The notes beneath the pieces are model-generated. The model did not search any database and was not told where the DNA came from. It saw only the letters and a program-made list of their open reading frames with translations. Below, piece by piece: positions 24,607 to 32,401 of a stretch of 64,000 nucleotides of DNA. Position 1 is the stretch's first letter, and each line of letters starts with the position of its first letter. The position numbers were made by a program, and so were the translations under genes. Origin of the DNA: Planctomycetota bacterium (GTDB lineage: Bacteria > Planctomycetota > UBA8742 > UBA2392); the NCBI GenBank assembly GCA_020638675.1, contig JACKID010000001.1, forward strand, positions 558,001-622,000. Reading direction: 5' to 3'.

Positions 24607-26244
24607 TTAGAAGCCGACAGCACAGCCGTCCTTCCGCGGGTCGGAACCCGCGATCAGGACGCCACTTGCAGGGTTGCGCTGAATGACCTGTCCTCCGCCC
24701 ATATGAATGCTTTCGAAGCCGTCCACGATGCGGATTTCATACCCGCGTCGTTCCAGGTCGGCGATCACTTCTTCATCAAAGCCCGGCTCCATCAACAGTT
24801 TTCCGCCGTGGCCGACCAGCTGCCAGCGCGGCTCATCCAGGGCCTGCTGCGGGTTCTTGCCGTCAAGCAGATGGGTAAGCACCTGGAAGTGCGCCTGCGG
24901 TTGCATGTGCCCGCCCATGATGCCGAAGCAGGCGTGCAGCTCGCCATCGCGGGTGGACATGGCCGGGATGATCGTGTGGTACGGGCGCTTGCGCGGCTCA
25001 AGCAGGTTGGGGTGGTCCTTGTCCAGACTGAAGCCCGCGCCCCGGTTCTGCAGGCTGACGCCCGTGCCCGGCACGACCAGCCCGGTGCCGGTGCCCATGT
25101 AGCAACTCTGGATCCATGAGCAGGCGTTCCCCTCGCCATCGACGACGCTGAGGTAGATCGTGTCGTTGCCGGTGCGCCCGAACACATGTCCCTTGAAGGC
25201 TTGCGAGGCGTCGATGTCCACCAGCCGCGAGATGCCATAGGCGCGCTCGCACAGGTGCTTCTTGTCGACCTTGGCCCACTTCGGGTCGTAGACCTCTTTC
25301 CCGGCAACCTCGAAGCCGACGCGCATGAACTCAATCATGTGCGCGAGGCGATCGGCCTGCTCATACTTTGCAAGGTTGGCGGCATTGGCGATGTTGCACG
25401 CCACCAGCGCTGCGAGACCCTGGCCGTTGGGTGGGCACTCGTACAGCTTCGCGCCGTGATAGTCGGTGCTCAGTGCGTCGACCCACTCACCCTCGTGCGC
25501 GGCGAAGTCGTCGGCCGTGAGCCAGCCTCCGTACTTTTGCACGTGCTCCGCCGCCTGCTTCGCGAACTCTCCCTCGTAGATGTGGGCCGGTCCGTCGGCG
25601 GCGATGCCGCGCAGAGTCGTTGCCAAGGTGGAGAGCTTGATGACTTCGCCAGCTTGGGGCGCACGCCCGTTCAGCAACAACTCGTTCCCGCTGGGTTGCT
25701 CGGGCCCGTTGTCCTTGTCGCCGCTGCGCCAGTCCGGTGCGCGCAGCAGCTTCTTCTCGCTCAGCCGCCATGCGTGGCCGATCCACTCCGTAACGGGGAA
25801 GCCGCGCTCGGCGGTTTCGATGGCAGGCTGCAGCAACTCTGCGAGCTTGAGTGTGCCGTGTTTTTCCAGCATGTCCGACCAGCCTCGTACGCAGCCGGGC
25901 ACGGTGACGGCCGCACCCGTGTACAGAGGCATGTCCGAGTAGCCCTGCTTGCGCAGCGCGGCGGCGTTGGCGGCCGCGCCGGATCGGCCGGAGCCGTTGA
26001 GGGCCGAGATCTGTTTCGTCCCGGCGTCGAAGTACAGGGCAAAGCAGTCGCCGCCGATGCCGTTGCTGATCGGCTCGACGACGACCATCATCGCGGCAGT
26101 TGCGATCGCCGCGTCGGCTGCATTGCCGCCCCGCTTGAGAACATCCAGCCCGACCTGCGCGGCCAGCGGCTGGCTTGCCGCTACCATGCCGCGTGTGGCG
26201 AGTACGCAACTGCGGCGTGACTTGAATTCGAAGTCGTACTCCAT
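24607..26244 (-). CDS. ggt: Gamma-glutamyltransferase family protein
   Basis: The protein has 545 residues with the Ntn-hydrolase layout of gamma-glutamyltranspeptidase. The large-subunit start reads GMVAASQPLAAQVGLDVL and GGNAADAAIA. The autocleavage site and nucleophile is Thr362 in NDTIYLSVVDGEGN. Downstream are the MGGHMQPQ and WQ-L segments and a final GSDPRKDGCAVG motif. Family members move or hydrolyse the gamma-glutamyl group of glutathione or related compounds. There is no signal peptide, so this is a cytoplasmic member of the type also annotated as YwrD-like, and the substrate may not be glutathione. It is divergent from the methyltransferase at 26309 with 64 bases between. Confidence 0.9.
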   Translation of the reverse strand: MEYDFEFKSRRSCVLATRGMVAASQPLAAQVGLDVLKRGGNAADAAIATAAMMVVVEPISNGIGGDCFALYFDAGTKQISALNGSGRSGAAANAAALRKQGYSDMPLYTGAAVTVPGCVRGWSDMLEKHGTLKLAELLQPAIETAERGFPVTEWIGHAWRLSEKKLLRAPDWRSGDKDNGPEQPSGNELLLNGRAPQAGEVIKLSTLATTLRGIAADGPAHIYEGEFAKQAAEHVQKYGGWLTADDFAAHEGEWVDALSTDYHGAKLYECPPNGQGLAALVACNIANAANLAKYEQADRLAHMIEFMRVGFEVAGKEVYDPKWAKVDKKHLCERAYGISRLVDIDASQAFKGHVFGRTGNDTIYLSVVDGEGNACSWIQSCYMGTGTGLVVPGTGVSLQNRGAGFSLDKDHPNLLEPRKRPYHTIIPAMSTRDGELHACFGIMGGHMQPQAHFQVLTHLLDGKNPQQALDEPRWQLVGHGGKLLMEPGFDEEVIADLERRGYEIRIVDGFESIHMGGGQVIQRNPASGVLIAGSDPRKDGCAVGF

Positions 26245-26294
26245 TGGCGTTCGTATTTACCCCTGTTCGATTGGAGTTGCCATGCCTTCGGCGG

Positions 26295-26300
26295 CATAAT
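26295..26300 (+). promoter_or_regulatory. Candidate -10 box of a leaderless promoter (CATAAT)
   Basis: CATAAT ends eight bases before the ATG at 26309. No Shine-Dalgarno sequence is visible. It lies in the divergent region shared with ggt. Confidence 0.4.
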
Positions 26301-26308
26301 GCGGACAC

Positions 26309-27055
26309 ATGGCCGACCAACTTCCACTACCGGACTTCCTGGCATCGCTGGGCAAGACGGAGCTCAAGCCCGGCGGCAGCTACGCCACGGGCGCGGCGAT
26401 CCGGATGCTCGATCTTTCGAGCGGCGAGCGCGTGCTGGTGCTAGGTCCGAATGCAGCGAACACAGCGCTGTTCGTCAGCATGACGACCCAGACGCTGACG
26501 GAGGCGCTGGTCAAGGAAGAGTCAGAGAAGGTTACGGAAGGCGACCCTGCGTTGAAGCGCCGCAGCACGGCGCGCATCGGCAAGATCGAGGACCTGCCGT
26601 TCGAAGATGGCCAATTCGACGCCGTTTTGGTGGAAGCAACTCTCAGCTACCAGACCGAAGACCGGCAGTTGCAGACGCTTAAAGGAATCGCGCGCGTATT
26701 GAAGCCGGGCGGGCGGATTGCGCTGCACGAGCTGGCATGGCGGCAACCGCCGACGCCCGAAGTCGAACGAAGGCTCGCCGAGATCTGGCAGGGACCGGTC
26801 AACCCGGGTGTGGTCCGCGCCTGGTGGAACCTGCTTGAGCAGAACGGTTTTGGTGACATCCGCAATGAACTGGCGGTGATCAGCTACTTCACACCCAGCG
26901 GCATGACGGCCGACGAGGGCGAGACAGCCGTCGACATCTTTCACAAGGCGTTTGCCAGCGAGGAAACCCTCGACCGCTTCTACGCTGCGTATCGAGAACT
27001 CGCGGAGAACCGCCGCTACTACGGCGTGATTCTCGCAACCGCATCAAAAGCCTAG
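26309..27055 (+). CDS. Class I SAM-dependent methyltransferase
   Basis: A 248-residue Methyltransf_11-type protein. Motif I is degenerate, VLVLGPNAANTALF in place of the usual D-x-G-x-G, but the later motifs are good: IEDLPFEDGQFDAVLVEATL and ARVLKPGGRIALHEL. The C-terminal third is helical and probably shapes the acceptor site. The substrate is unknown. It is cytoplasmic. It lies in front of the Xer recombinase gene with 60 bases between, without a visible terminator. Confidence 0.8.
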   Translation: MADQLPLPDFLASLGKTELKPGGSYATGAAIRMLDLSSGERVLVLGPNAANTALFVSMTTQTLTEALVKEESEKVTEGDPALKRRSTARIGKIEDLPFEDGQFDAVLVEATLSYQTEDRQLQTLKGIARVLKPGGRIALHELAWRQPPTPEVERRLAEIWQGPVNPGVVRAWWNLLEQNGFGDIRNELAVISYFTPSGMTADEGETAVDIFHKAFASEETLDRFYAAYRELAENRRYYGVILATASKA

Positions 27056-27115
27056 CCCCACATTTGTTCAAGAATGCATGAGCGGCGCGCCGATGTCGAA
27101 GCGGGGAATTGGTGT

Positions 27116-28042
27116 ATGGACCCGCGCGAGACAATCGAACGCTTTCTCAGCCATCTCGACGTTGAACGCAACTTCAGCGAACAGTCATTGCGCGCGTACG
27201 GCACCGATCTCCGCCAGTTCGCCGAATTCCTCGACTCGCGTGAATTGACCGACTTGTCGAAGGTCGACAACCTGATTCTGCGCGCCTACCTCGCCGGCAT
27301 GTCCGAAGCGAATTACGGGCGGCGCAGCATTGCACGCAAACTTGCCAGCGTGCGCAGCCTTTTCCGCTTCCTGCTGCGCCGCGGCGAAATCACCGACAAC
27401 CCGGCCAAAATGCTTCGCACACCCAAGCTCGCCCGCAACCTGCCCAGCTTTCTTGATGAGGGCCAGGTGACGGTGCTGCTGAGTACCCCCGACCCTGCGA
27501 CGTGGGGCGGCGTGCGAGACAGGGCCATCCTGGAGCTTCTCTATGCCACGGGCTTACGCGTCTCGGAACTCGTCAAACTCAAACTCCACGACCTCGAGCT
27601 CTCGCGGGGGTCTCTCCGCACGCTCGGCAAAGGCCGCAAGGAACGCATCCTCCCGCTGCTTCCCGCCGCTATTGATGCCCTCCAAGCCTGGTTCAAGGTC
27701 CGCCAGCGACCGCCACGATCCCGCGACGGAGGCCTGAAGGCGGGCACGGAAAGCGTGTTCGTCAACCAGCGCGGCAGCGAGCTCACGGACCGCAGCGTGC
27801 GCCGACTGATTGATCAGTACGTCAAGCAGGCGGCGATCAATTGCAAGGTCACCCCGCATACTCTGCGCCACAGCTTCGCGACCCACCTGCTGAACCACGG
27901 CGCCGATCTGCGCGACGTGCAGGAACTGCTAGGGCATGCGCACCTGGCGACCACGCAGGTCTACACACACGTCACGACATCTCGCATGCTGGACGTCTAC
28001 GAGCGTGCACACCCGAGCGCTGGTGGTAAAAAGACGGCATGA
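27116..28042 (+). CDS. xerC: Tyrosine recombinase, XerC/XerD type
   Basis: I take the ATG at 27116 (MDPRETIERFLSHLDVERN), giving 308 residues, the usual Xer length. An in-frame ATG 42 bases upstream is possible. The N-terminal SAM-like domain runs to about residue 105. The catalytic residues are all present: Arg148 in TGLRVSEL, Lys172, His248 and Arg251 in HTLRHSFATHLL, the LGHAH histidine, and the nucleophile Tyr283 in TQVYTHV. It resolves chromosome dimers at dif. The housekeeping neighbour ybeY and the length argue for Xer over a phage integrase. XerC versus XerD is not decided. The stop overlaps the ybeY start (ATGA). Confidence 0.92.
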   Translation: MDPRETIERFLSHLDVERNFSEQSLRAYGTDLRQFAEFLDSRELTDLSKVDNLILRAYLAGMSEANYGRRSIARKLASVRSLFRFLLRRGEITDNPAKMLRTPKLARNLPSFLDEGQVTVLLSTPDPATWGGVRDRAILELLYATGLRVSELVKLKLHDLELSRGSLRTLGKGRKERILPLLPAAIDALQAWFKVRQRPPRSRDGGLKAGTESVFVNQRGSELTDRSVRRLIDQYVKQAAINCKVTPHTLRHSFATHLLNHGADLRDVQELLGHAHLATTQVYTHVTTSRMLDVYERAHPSAGGKKTA

Positions 28043-28470
28043 TCGCCGTCGGTATCACCGCAACCATTCGTACCCGCATTGATCGCAAGCTGCTCGAGAG
28101 AGCGGCGCGCGCCGCAATGGAGGGGACGGACGCCGAGATCAGCATCGTCGTGATCGGCGACACCCGCATGCGCTCGCTGAACCGCGACGCGCTCGGACAC
28201 GACTACGTGACCGACGTGCTCAGCTTCGACCACGGCGACAGCCCGGAAGGTCGCCAGATCGAAGTAATCGTCTGCGCGCCGCACGCGGCCCGCGAGGCCC
28301 GTGCCCACGGTGTTCCGTTCAACCAGGAACTCGCCCGATACGTGATCCACGGTTGCCTGCATTGCAACGGCCACGACGACCGGACTGAGGCCCAGCGCAA
28401 CGCCATGTGGACTGCCCAGGAACGCACGATGCGGCGCCTGTTCGGCAGGTCCTACCGCGATCCGGGCTAG
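28039..28470 (+). CDS. ybeY: Endoribonuclease YbeY with a variant metal site
   Basis: The protein has 143 residues, usual for YbeY, which acts in 16S rRNA 3'-end maturation and ribosome quality control. The family motif H-x3-H-x5-H appears as His104, His108 and Asp114 (HGCLHCNGHDD), so the third zinc ligand is Asp, with His112 close by. The N-terminal half has the expected ISIVVIGDTRMRSLNRD and TDVLSFD segments. It is translationally coupled to the Xer gene. The Asp may still bind metal. Confidence 0.9.
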   Translation: MIAVGITATIRTRIDRKLLERAARAAMEGTDAEISIVVIGDTRMRSLNRDALGHDYVTDVLSFDHGDSPEGRQIEVIVCAPHAAREARAHGVPFNQELARYVIHGCLHCNGHDDRTEAQRNAMWTAQERTMRRLFGRSYRDPG

Positions 28471-28488
28471 CGGAATCCGTCCTTTCGT

Positions 28489-28516
28489 TTGACTTGCAAC
28501 CGAACGCCGTAATACT
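28489..28516 (+). promoter_or_regulatory. Sigma70-like promoter of the cobalamin riboswitch
   Basis: TTGACT (28489-28494) and AATACT (28511-28516, also readable as TAATAC one base earlier) are separated by 16 bases. The predicted transcription start is about 28522-28523, which is the first base of the riboswitch P1 helix. This agreement supports both calls. Confidence 0.7.
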
Positions 28517-28522
28517 GCCCGC

Positions 28523-28683
28523 GTCACGACACAGGGTGGTTGAGCAAACAATCACCCGGGAACCCGGTGAGAATCCGGGACGGCCCCGCCGCTGTGACCA
28601 GGAACGAAACCGCAACATGCCATTGCCCACGGGCGAGAAGGCGCGGGAGTAGGACGCCTGGGAGTCAGAAGACCTGTCGCGAC
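28523..28683 (+). ncRNA. Cobalamin (B12) riboswitch
   Basis: The conserved core is present in order: AACCCGGTGAGAATCCGGGA near 28561-28580, then CGGCCCCGCCGCTGTGA, then GCGAGAAGGCG, and the B12 box GAGTCAGAAGACCTG at 28662-28676. GTCACGAC (28523-28530) pairs with GTCGCGAC (28676-28683) at seven of eight positions to form P1. The gap from 28471 to 28784 is the only one above 300 bases in the window and holds this element plus its promoter. About 90 bases lie between P1 and the ribosome binding site of the next gene. I see no T-run terminator there, so control is probably translational or Rho-dependent. Confidence 0.96.
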
Positions 28684-28784
28684 ACTGCATGGCTGCCTGT
28701 TTTGCCCGGCGGCCATGGTTCGACGCGGCGAGGGTCCGCGGCGGATGCGCGCCACAGCGCCGTGTGGGCGATTTGGAGTGTTCC

Positions 28785-30317
28785 ATGAAGTACGTGCTTC
28801 TATTTGCGGCGTGCGCCGTCGCGTCTGTGCTGTCCGCACAGGTCACCTACTACACCGGCACGGCCGGGGGCTACGCAGTCAACGAACAGGACGTGACTCC
28901 GCTTTCGCCGCCGATGTTCGGCGTTGCGGGCGGCGTCGCCTGGGATCCGTCGGGATCGGACATCTACTATTACGATCTCGGGTCCACCACGATTCGTCGC
29001 TTCGACACAAACACAAACATGCCCGCGGCAACGCCGCTCTACATCGTCCCGAACCCGGGCTTCCTCCCATATGTAGACGACATCGAATTCGACGAAACGG
29101 CCACGACGGACCTCTACTTCGTCGAAAGCGGTGGCCCGTACATCTACAAACTGCGCCGCTCGGGAGTCGACACCCTCGATACGAGCTTTGGGGCGGGCGG
29201 CGCGCAACAGAGCAGCATTCTGAATGTCTACCCGTACGACCTCGAGTTCGATCCGTTCTCGCGTCTGTTTGTCTCCGGCTCGAACATCGGCACTTCCTGC
29301 GGTGTCTGGATCGTTGACCAGACCACCCTCTCCGTTACGCCGGTTGTTGACCTGCTTACATCCGCGGGCTCGAACAGTTCGGGCCCGGTTGTCTTTGATG
29401 CCGCAGGCAACATGTACTGCCTGCTGCCGCCTACATTCGGCAGCAGCACGCCCATGCGCATCGTGCGCTTTGCCAAGGCTGACGTCGATGCGGCCGTGGC
29501 TTCCGCCGGGGCCAGCCCGCTGACAGTTGCCGACGGCACGATGGTGGTGGACGGAACGGCCAACTTCCCCAACGGCGGACGCGCCGCGTTGCGCACCGAG
29601 TACGGCAAGAATGTCCTCTATTTCACGGCCAATGACGGCTCGGTGTTGCGTTCCGATCTTTCGACCGGCGCCTTCACGGTGTTCGCCCAGGCGGCAGCGC
29701 CATCCGGCACGGATACCAATGCGCCCTCGGCAATTGCGTTCCAGTCGTCCGGCGACTTTCGACCGTTCAGCGGGGACACCAACCGCCTGTGCGCCTTCAT
29801 GTACTCGACGGACACGAATTTTACCGTTACGGCTTCAAGCCTGTGTTTCTTCGATACGACTGCCGCTCCCTCAAGCGTAGATTCGCTTGCGATCACGGAC
29901 GCTCCCACGTCTGTCGGCAACGGCACCCCGTTCCGCTTCGAGATCGAATTGCGTGACGCAGGCAATACCCTCATAACTGCTGATGACGGCGGAATCGCTG
30001 TCCAGGTCCTGTCGGGCAGTGGCACCCTCAGCGGCACCACCTTCCGCGTCAGCACTTATGGTGCGGCCGTATTCGACGACCTGCAGTTGAGTGGGGCTAA
30101 CGGAAGCGTGATCCTGCGATTCAGCCTTGTTGGCTCGAGCGTCGTGATCGACTCGCAGGTCATCACGGTCTCCGGCGGCAGCGGGAGTGGCAGCAGCAAC
30201 AAGAACGACAGCAGCAGCGGCTGCACAGCCGGCGCAGGCAATGGCTGGCTTGCGCTACTGGCGCTTCTGGCGACTGCGCTGGTTGCCACGCGGTTGCGCC
30301 GGGCACGCAGCCTGTAG
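28785..30317 (+). CDS. Secreted beta-propeller-like protein with C-terminal sorting-type tail, under B12 control
   Basis: The ATG at 28785 has GGAG six bases upstream and starts a signal peptide (MKYVLLFAACAVASVLSAQ), giving 510 residues. An earlier in-frame ATG at 28689 lies next to the riboswitch and adds an implausible arginine-rich leader. Residues about 40-370 contain around six repeats with the blade pattern of NHL/SMP-30-type propellers, for example GGVAWDPSGSDIYYYD, DIEFDETATTDLYFVE, LEFDPFSRLFVSG and VVFDAAGNMYCLL. An Ig-like segment follows (SLAITDAPTSVGNGTPFRFE). The end is a Gly/Ser linker, one Cys (SGCTAGAGNG), a hydrophobic helix and RLRRARS, the general form of MYXO-CTERM-like sorting tails. 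B12 repression suggests a cobalamin-related surface role. That function is inference. Confidence 0.85.
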   Translation: MKYVLLFAACAVASVLSAQVTYYTGTAGGYAVNEQDVTPLSPPMFGVAGGVAWDPSGSDIYYYDLGSTTIRRFDTNTNMPAATPLYIVPNPGFLPYVDDIEFDETATTDLYFVESGGPYIYKLRRSGVDTLDTSFGAGGAQQSSILNVYPYDLEFDPFSRLFVSGSNIGTSCGVWIVDQTTLSVTPVVDLLTSAGSNSSGPVVFDAAGNMYCLLPPTFGSSTPMRIVRFAKADVDAAVASAGASPLTVADGTMVVDGTANFPNGGRAALRTEYGKNVLYFTANDGSVLRSDLSTGAFTVFAQAAAPSGTDTNAPSAIAFQSSGDFRPFSGDTNRLCAFMYSTDTNFTVTASSLCFFDTTAAPSSVDSLAITDAPTSVGNGTPFRFEIELRDAGNTLITADDGGIAVQVLSGSGTLSGTTFRVSTYGAAVFDDLQLSGANGSVILRFSLVGSSVVIDSQVITVSGGSGSGSSNKNDSSSGCTAGAGNGWLALLALLATALVATRLRRARSL

Positions 30318-30333
30318 CGCCTGGGTAACGCAG

Positions 30334-30367
30334 AATACGGGCGAGCGCGCGTGTGCTCGCCCGTATT
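30334..30367 (+). terminator. 13-bp perfect hairpin after the B12-regulated gene
   Basis: AATACGGGCGAGC pairs exactly with GCTCGCCCGTATT around eight bases, 16 bases after the stop. It lacks a T-run, so termination efficiency is uncertain. It may also protect the 3' end. Confidence 0.6.
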
Positions 30368-30434
30368 GCGTAGCAGGGCCACAACTCGCCTTTGGAACCG
30401 TATTTGCGTACCCTGAAGGCGGAGGAGTGAAGCG

Positions 30435-32354
30435 ATGCGGCCTGTTTCACGCGCAATTCTTGCCTATCTGCTGTTTGCGACGCTGTTTGTCAGCGGCGCG
30501 GGCGTGCTGTTCATCACCTGTTCGGAGGCACAGGACCCCGCGGGCAACACAGCCAAAGAGCAACCCACTAAGCCCGACGAAGGAGCTGACGAGGGGAAAG
30601 ACGAGCCTCAGCTCCCGCCGCCGAAACTGGATCGAACGCCGCAAGGCCCCGATGAACTCTTCGAGCCTTTGCCGACGGAGGGCTTGTTCGACGGCGTGGT
30701 CCCGGGCGTGACGTACAAGTACGTCGTCCTGCGTGTTCCGAACCAGGACAGCTGGAACGATGTGCCGGACCAGGATCTCTCCGGCAGCCAGCAGGCAATC
30801 GCAGCCGGCTTCGAGCTCACGCTGGACCAGACGCTTGAGTATCTCCCTCAACTGAACGGCGAACTCGGGTTTGCGCGCGTGAGACGCTACTACGCGATGC
30901 TGCGCAACAGCGACGCGCCACGGGTGGGTTCAGAAGTGAAACCCGGGCAGAAAACAGAAGCTCTGGAGGCGGCGGCGCGCACCTTTAGTGCCGGGTTGGT
31001 GTTTACCTTCAGCTTCAAGCCGGCCGTTGGGGACGCGCCCGCGCTGGGGCAGGCCGTTCGCTACCGCGCTGGCGAAGGAGTCGAGAAGATCGTTGAGTGG
31101 GAGTTCGGCAAACTCGGCAAGCCTGAAGCCGACAGCATGGTGCGCCTGGCTGAGTCCAAGATCGCCGAGCTGACTTCCGGCATCGGCGCAGCCAAGGGTG
31201 AGAACGGCGAACTGATCGAGATTCCCCACGCGCCGATCCCGCGCCTTGTTGCCGAAGACAAGTGTCTTCGGGACTTCCAGAAACTGCGCGACGGCTTGCT
31301 TGGCGGTGAGTTCACGCAGGCGCTGATCAGCTACGAATCCATCATGCAGCGTGATCCGACTTGCGGCCGCGCAGCCCTGTACGGAATGGAGGTCTACCGC
31401 TCGCTCAGCGAGTCGCAGACTGACCAGGCGGAGATCAACCGGTTCCGGCACCGCGCGATCGAGATCGGGCGCGACGCGCTCAAGCACAACCCGAATGACG
31501 TGCTGATCCGGGGGCGTCTGTGCTGGAACGCGGGCACGCATTTCAACCGCTTCGAATTCGCCCAGCGGGGGCTGAAAGAGGCACTGCGCGTCCAGCCCGC
31601 CAGCACGGTAGCGATGGACTGGTGGGTGACGGTTTACAAGATCGATGACCGCGAGGCGCAGCTGAAGTGGATCACCGAGAACGCGCTGCCCAAGGTCAAC
31701 GACGGGCGCATACACCTGACACTGGCCAACATGTATTACGGCAGCGGCGCCTATGCAAAGGGTGTCGAGTGGTACCAGAAAGGCGTTGAGATCGCGCCGC
31801 TGGAGTTTGAGCTGCAGCTTGGTCTCGGGCTGTGCGCAACCTACGAGGCGGAGCGCCTCTCCAAGGCCGGGCTGAAGCGCGACGCATACAACTATTATGC
31901 CATCGCGGCGGAAGCGCTCGCCGCGGCGCAGGACATCGACCCCCAGGAGGCCGGCTGGGCGTACGAGTACTACACGCGATCATTGACCCGCAGCTTCACC
32001 TGGCTGCCATCCAGCCAGACGGAGCTGGGCCGGGTTTTCCTCGTGCAGGCCGTGTTGACCGGGCTTGAGCCAACCAGCCGTACCTGGCAGTGGGAACGGC
32101 TCGTGAAGGACATTGTCGACCTGTACAAGAAGGACCTGCGCGATACCTGCCGCAAGGCCAAGCCGGGCGATGAGCACTACGCCATGAAGCTGATGGCCCG
32201 TGTGCGCTTTGACGTGATCGACAAGGACACCGACGACCTGATTCTCGCGCTCTGGACCATGCGCCAGCAGGGCCTGCGTCCGATGCTGTACAACGACCTG
32301 ATGAGCCAGTTCGGTCCGCTGGTGGACGAATACGAGCCGGAAAAGAAGGACTAG
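30435..32354 (+). CDS. Exported or membrane-anchored TPR protein
   Basis: A 639-residue protein with GGAGG upstream. Residues 7-28 are one hydrophobic segment (AILAYLLFATLFVSGAGVLFI), either an uncleaved anchor or a signal peptide. A Pro/Glu/Lys-rich disordered linker follows to about residue 75. The middle is an unrecognised alpha/beta domain (VTYKYVVLRVPNQD, GFARVRRYYAML). From about residue 280 there are TPR-like helical repeats (LLGGEFTQALISYESIM, GSGAYAKGVEWYQKGVEIAP). It should act outside the inner membrane as a protein-binding scaffold. No partner is evident from the neighbours. Confidence 0.8.
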   Translation: MRPVSRAILAYLLFATLFVSGAGVLFITCSEAQDPAGNTAKEQPTKPDEGADEGKDEPQLPPPKLDRTPQGPDELFEPLPTEGLFDGVVPGVTYKYVVLRVPNQDSWNDVPDQDLSGSQQAIAAGFELTLDQTLEYLPQLNGELGFARVRRYYAMLRNSDAPRVGSEVKPGQKTEALEAAARTFSAGLVFTFSFKPAVGDAPALGQAVRYRAGEGVEKIVEWEFGKLGKPEADSMVRLAESKIAELTSGIGAAKGENGELIEIPHAPIPRLVAEDKCLRDFQKLRDGLLGGEFTQALISYESIMQRDPTCGRAALYGMEVYRSLSESQTDQAEINRFRHRAIEIGRDALKHNPNDVLIRGRLCWNAGTHFNRFEFAQRGLKEALRVQPASTVAMDWWVTVYKIDDREAQLKWITENALPKVNDGRIHLTLANMYYGSGAYAKGVEWYQKGVEIAPLEFELQLGLGLCATYEAERLSKAGLKRDAYNYYAIAAEALAAAQDIDPQEAGWAYEYYTRSLTRSFTWLPSSQTELGRVFLVQAVLTGLEPTSRTWQWERLVKDIVDLYKKDLRDTCRKAKPGDEHYAMKLMARVRFDVIDKDTDDLILALWTMRQQGLRPMLYNDLMSQFGPLVDEYEPEKKD

Positions 32355-32389
32355 GCCCATCACGCATTGCGCAGTCTGCCTTGTCCTCG

Positions 32390-32395
32390 CATATT
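32390..32395 (+). promoter_or_regulatory. Candidate -10 box of a leaderless promoter (CATATT)
   Basis: CATATT ends six bases before the ATG at 32402 and only a poor Shine-Dalgarno match is present. Confidence 0.4.
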
Positions 32396-32401
32396 GCAGG
32401 C

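Noticed and set aside
27116..28042. Tyrosine recombinase as evidence of an integrated element
   Set aside because: Its length and motifs fit housekeeping Xer, it is coupled to ybeY, and no attachment repeats, tRNA or mobile genes are nearby.
28689..28784. Upstream in-frame ATG for the B12-regulated gene
   Set aside because: It would put an Arg-rich leader before a perfect signal peptide, and GGAG lies in front of the later ATG.
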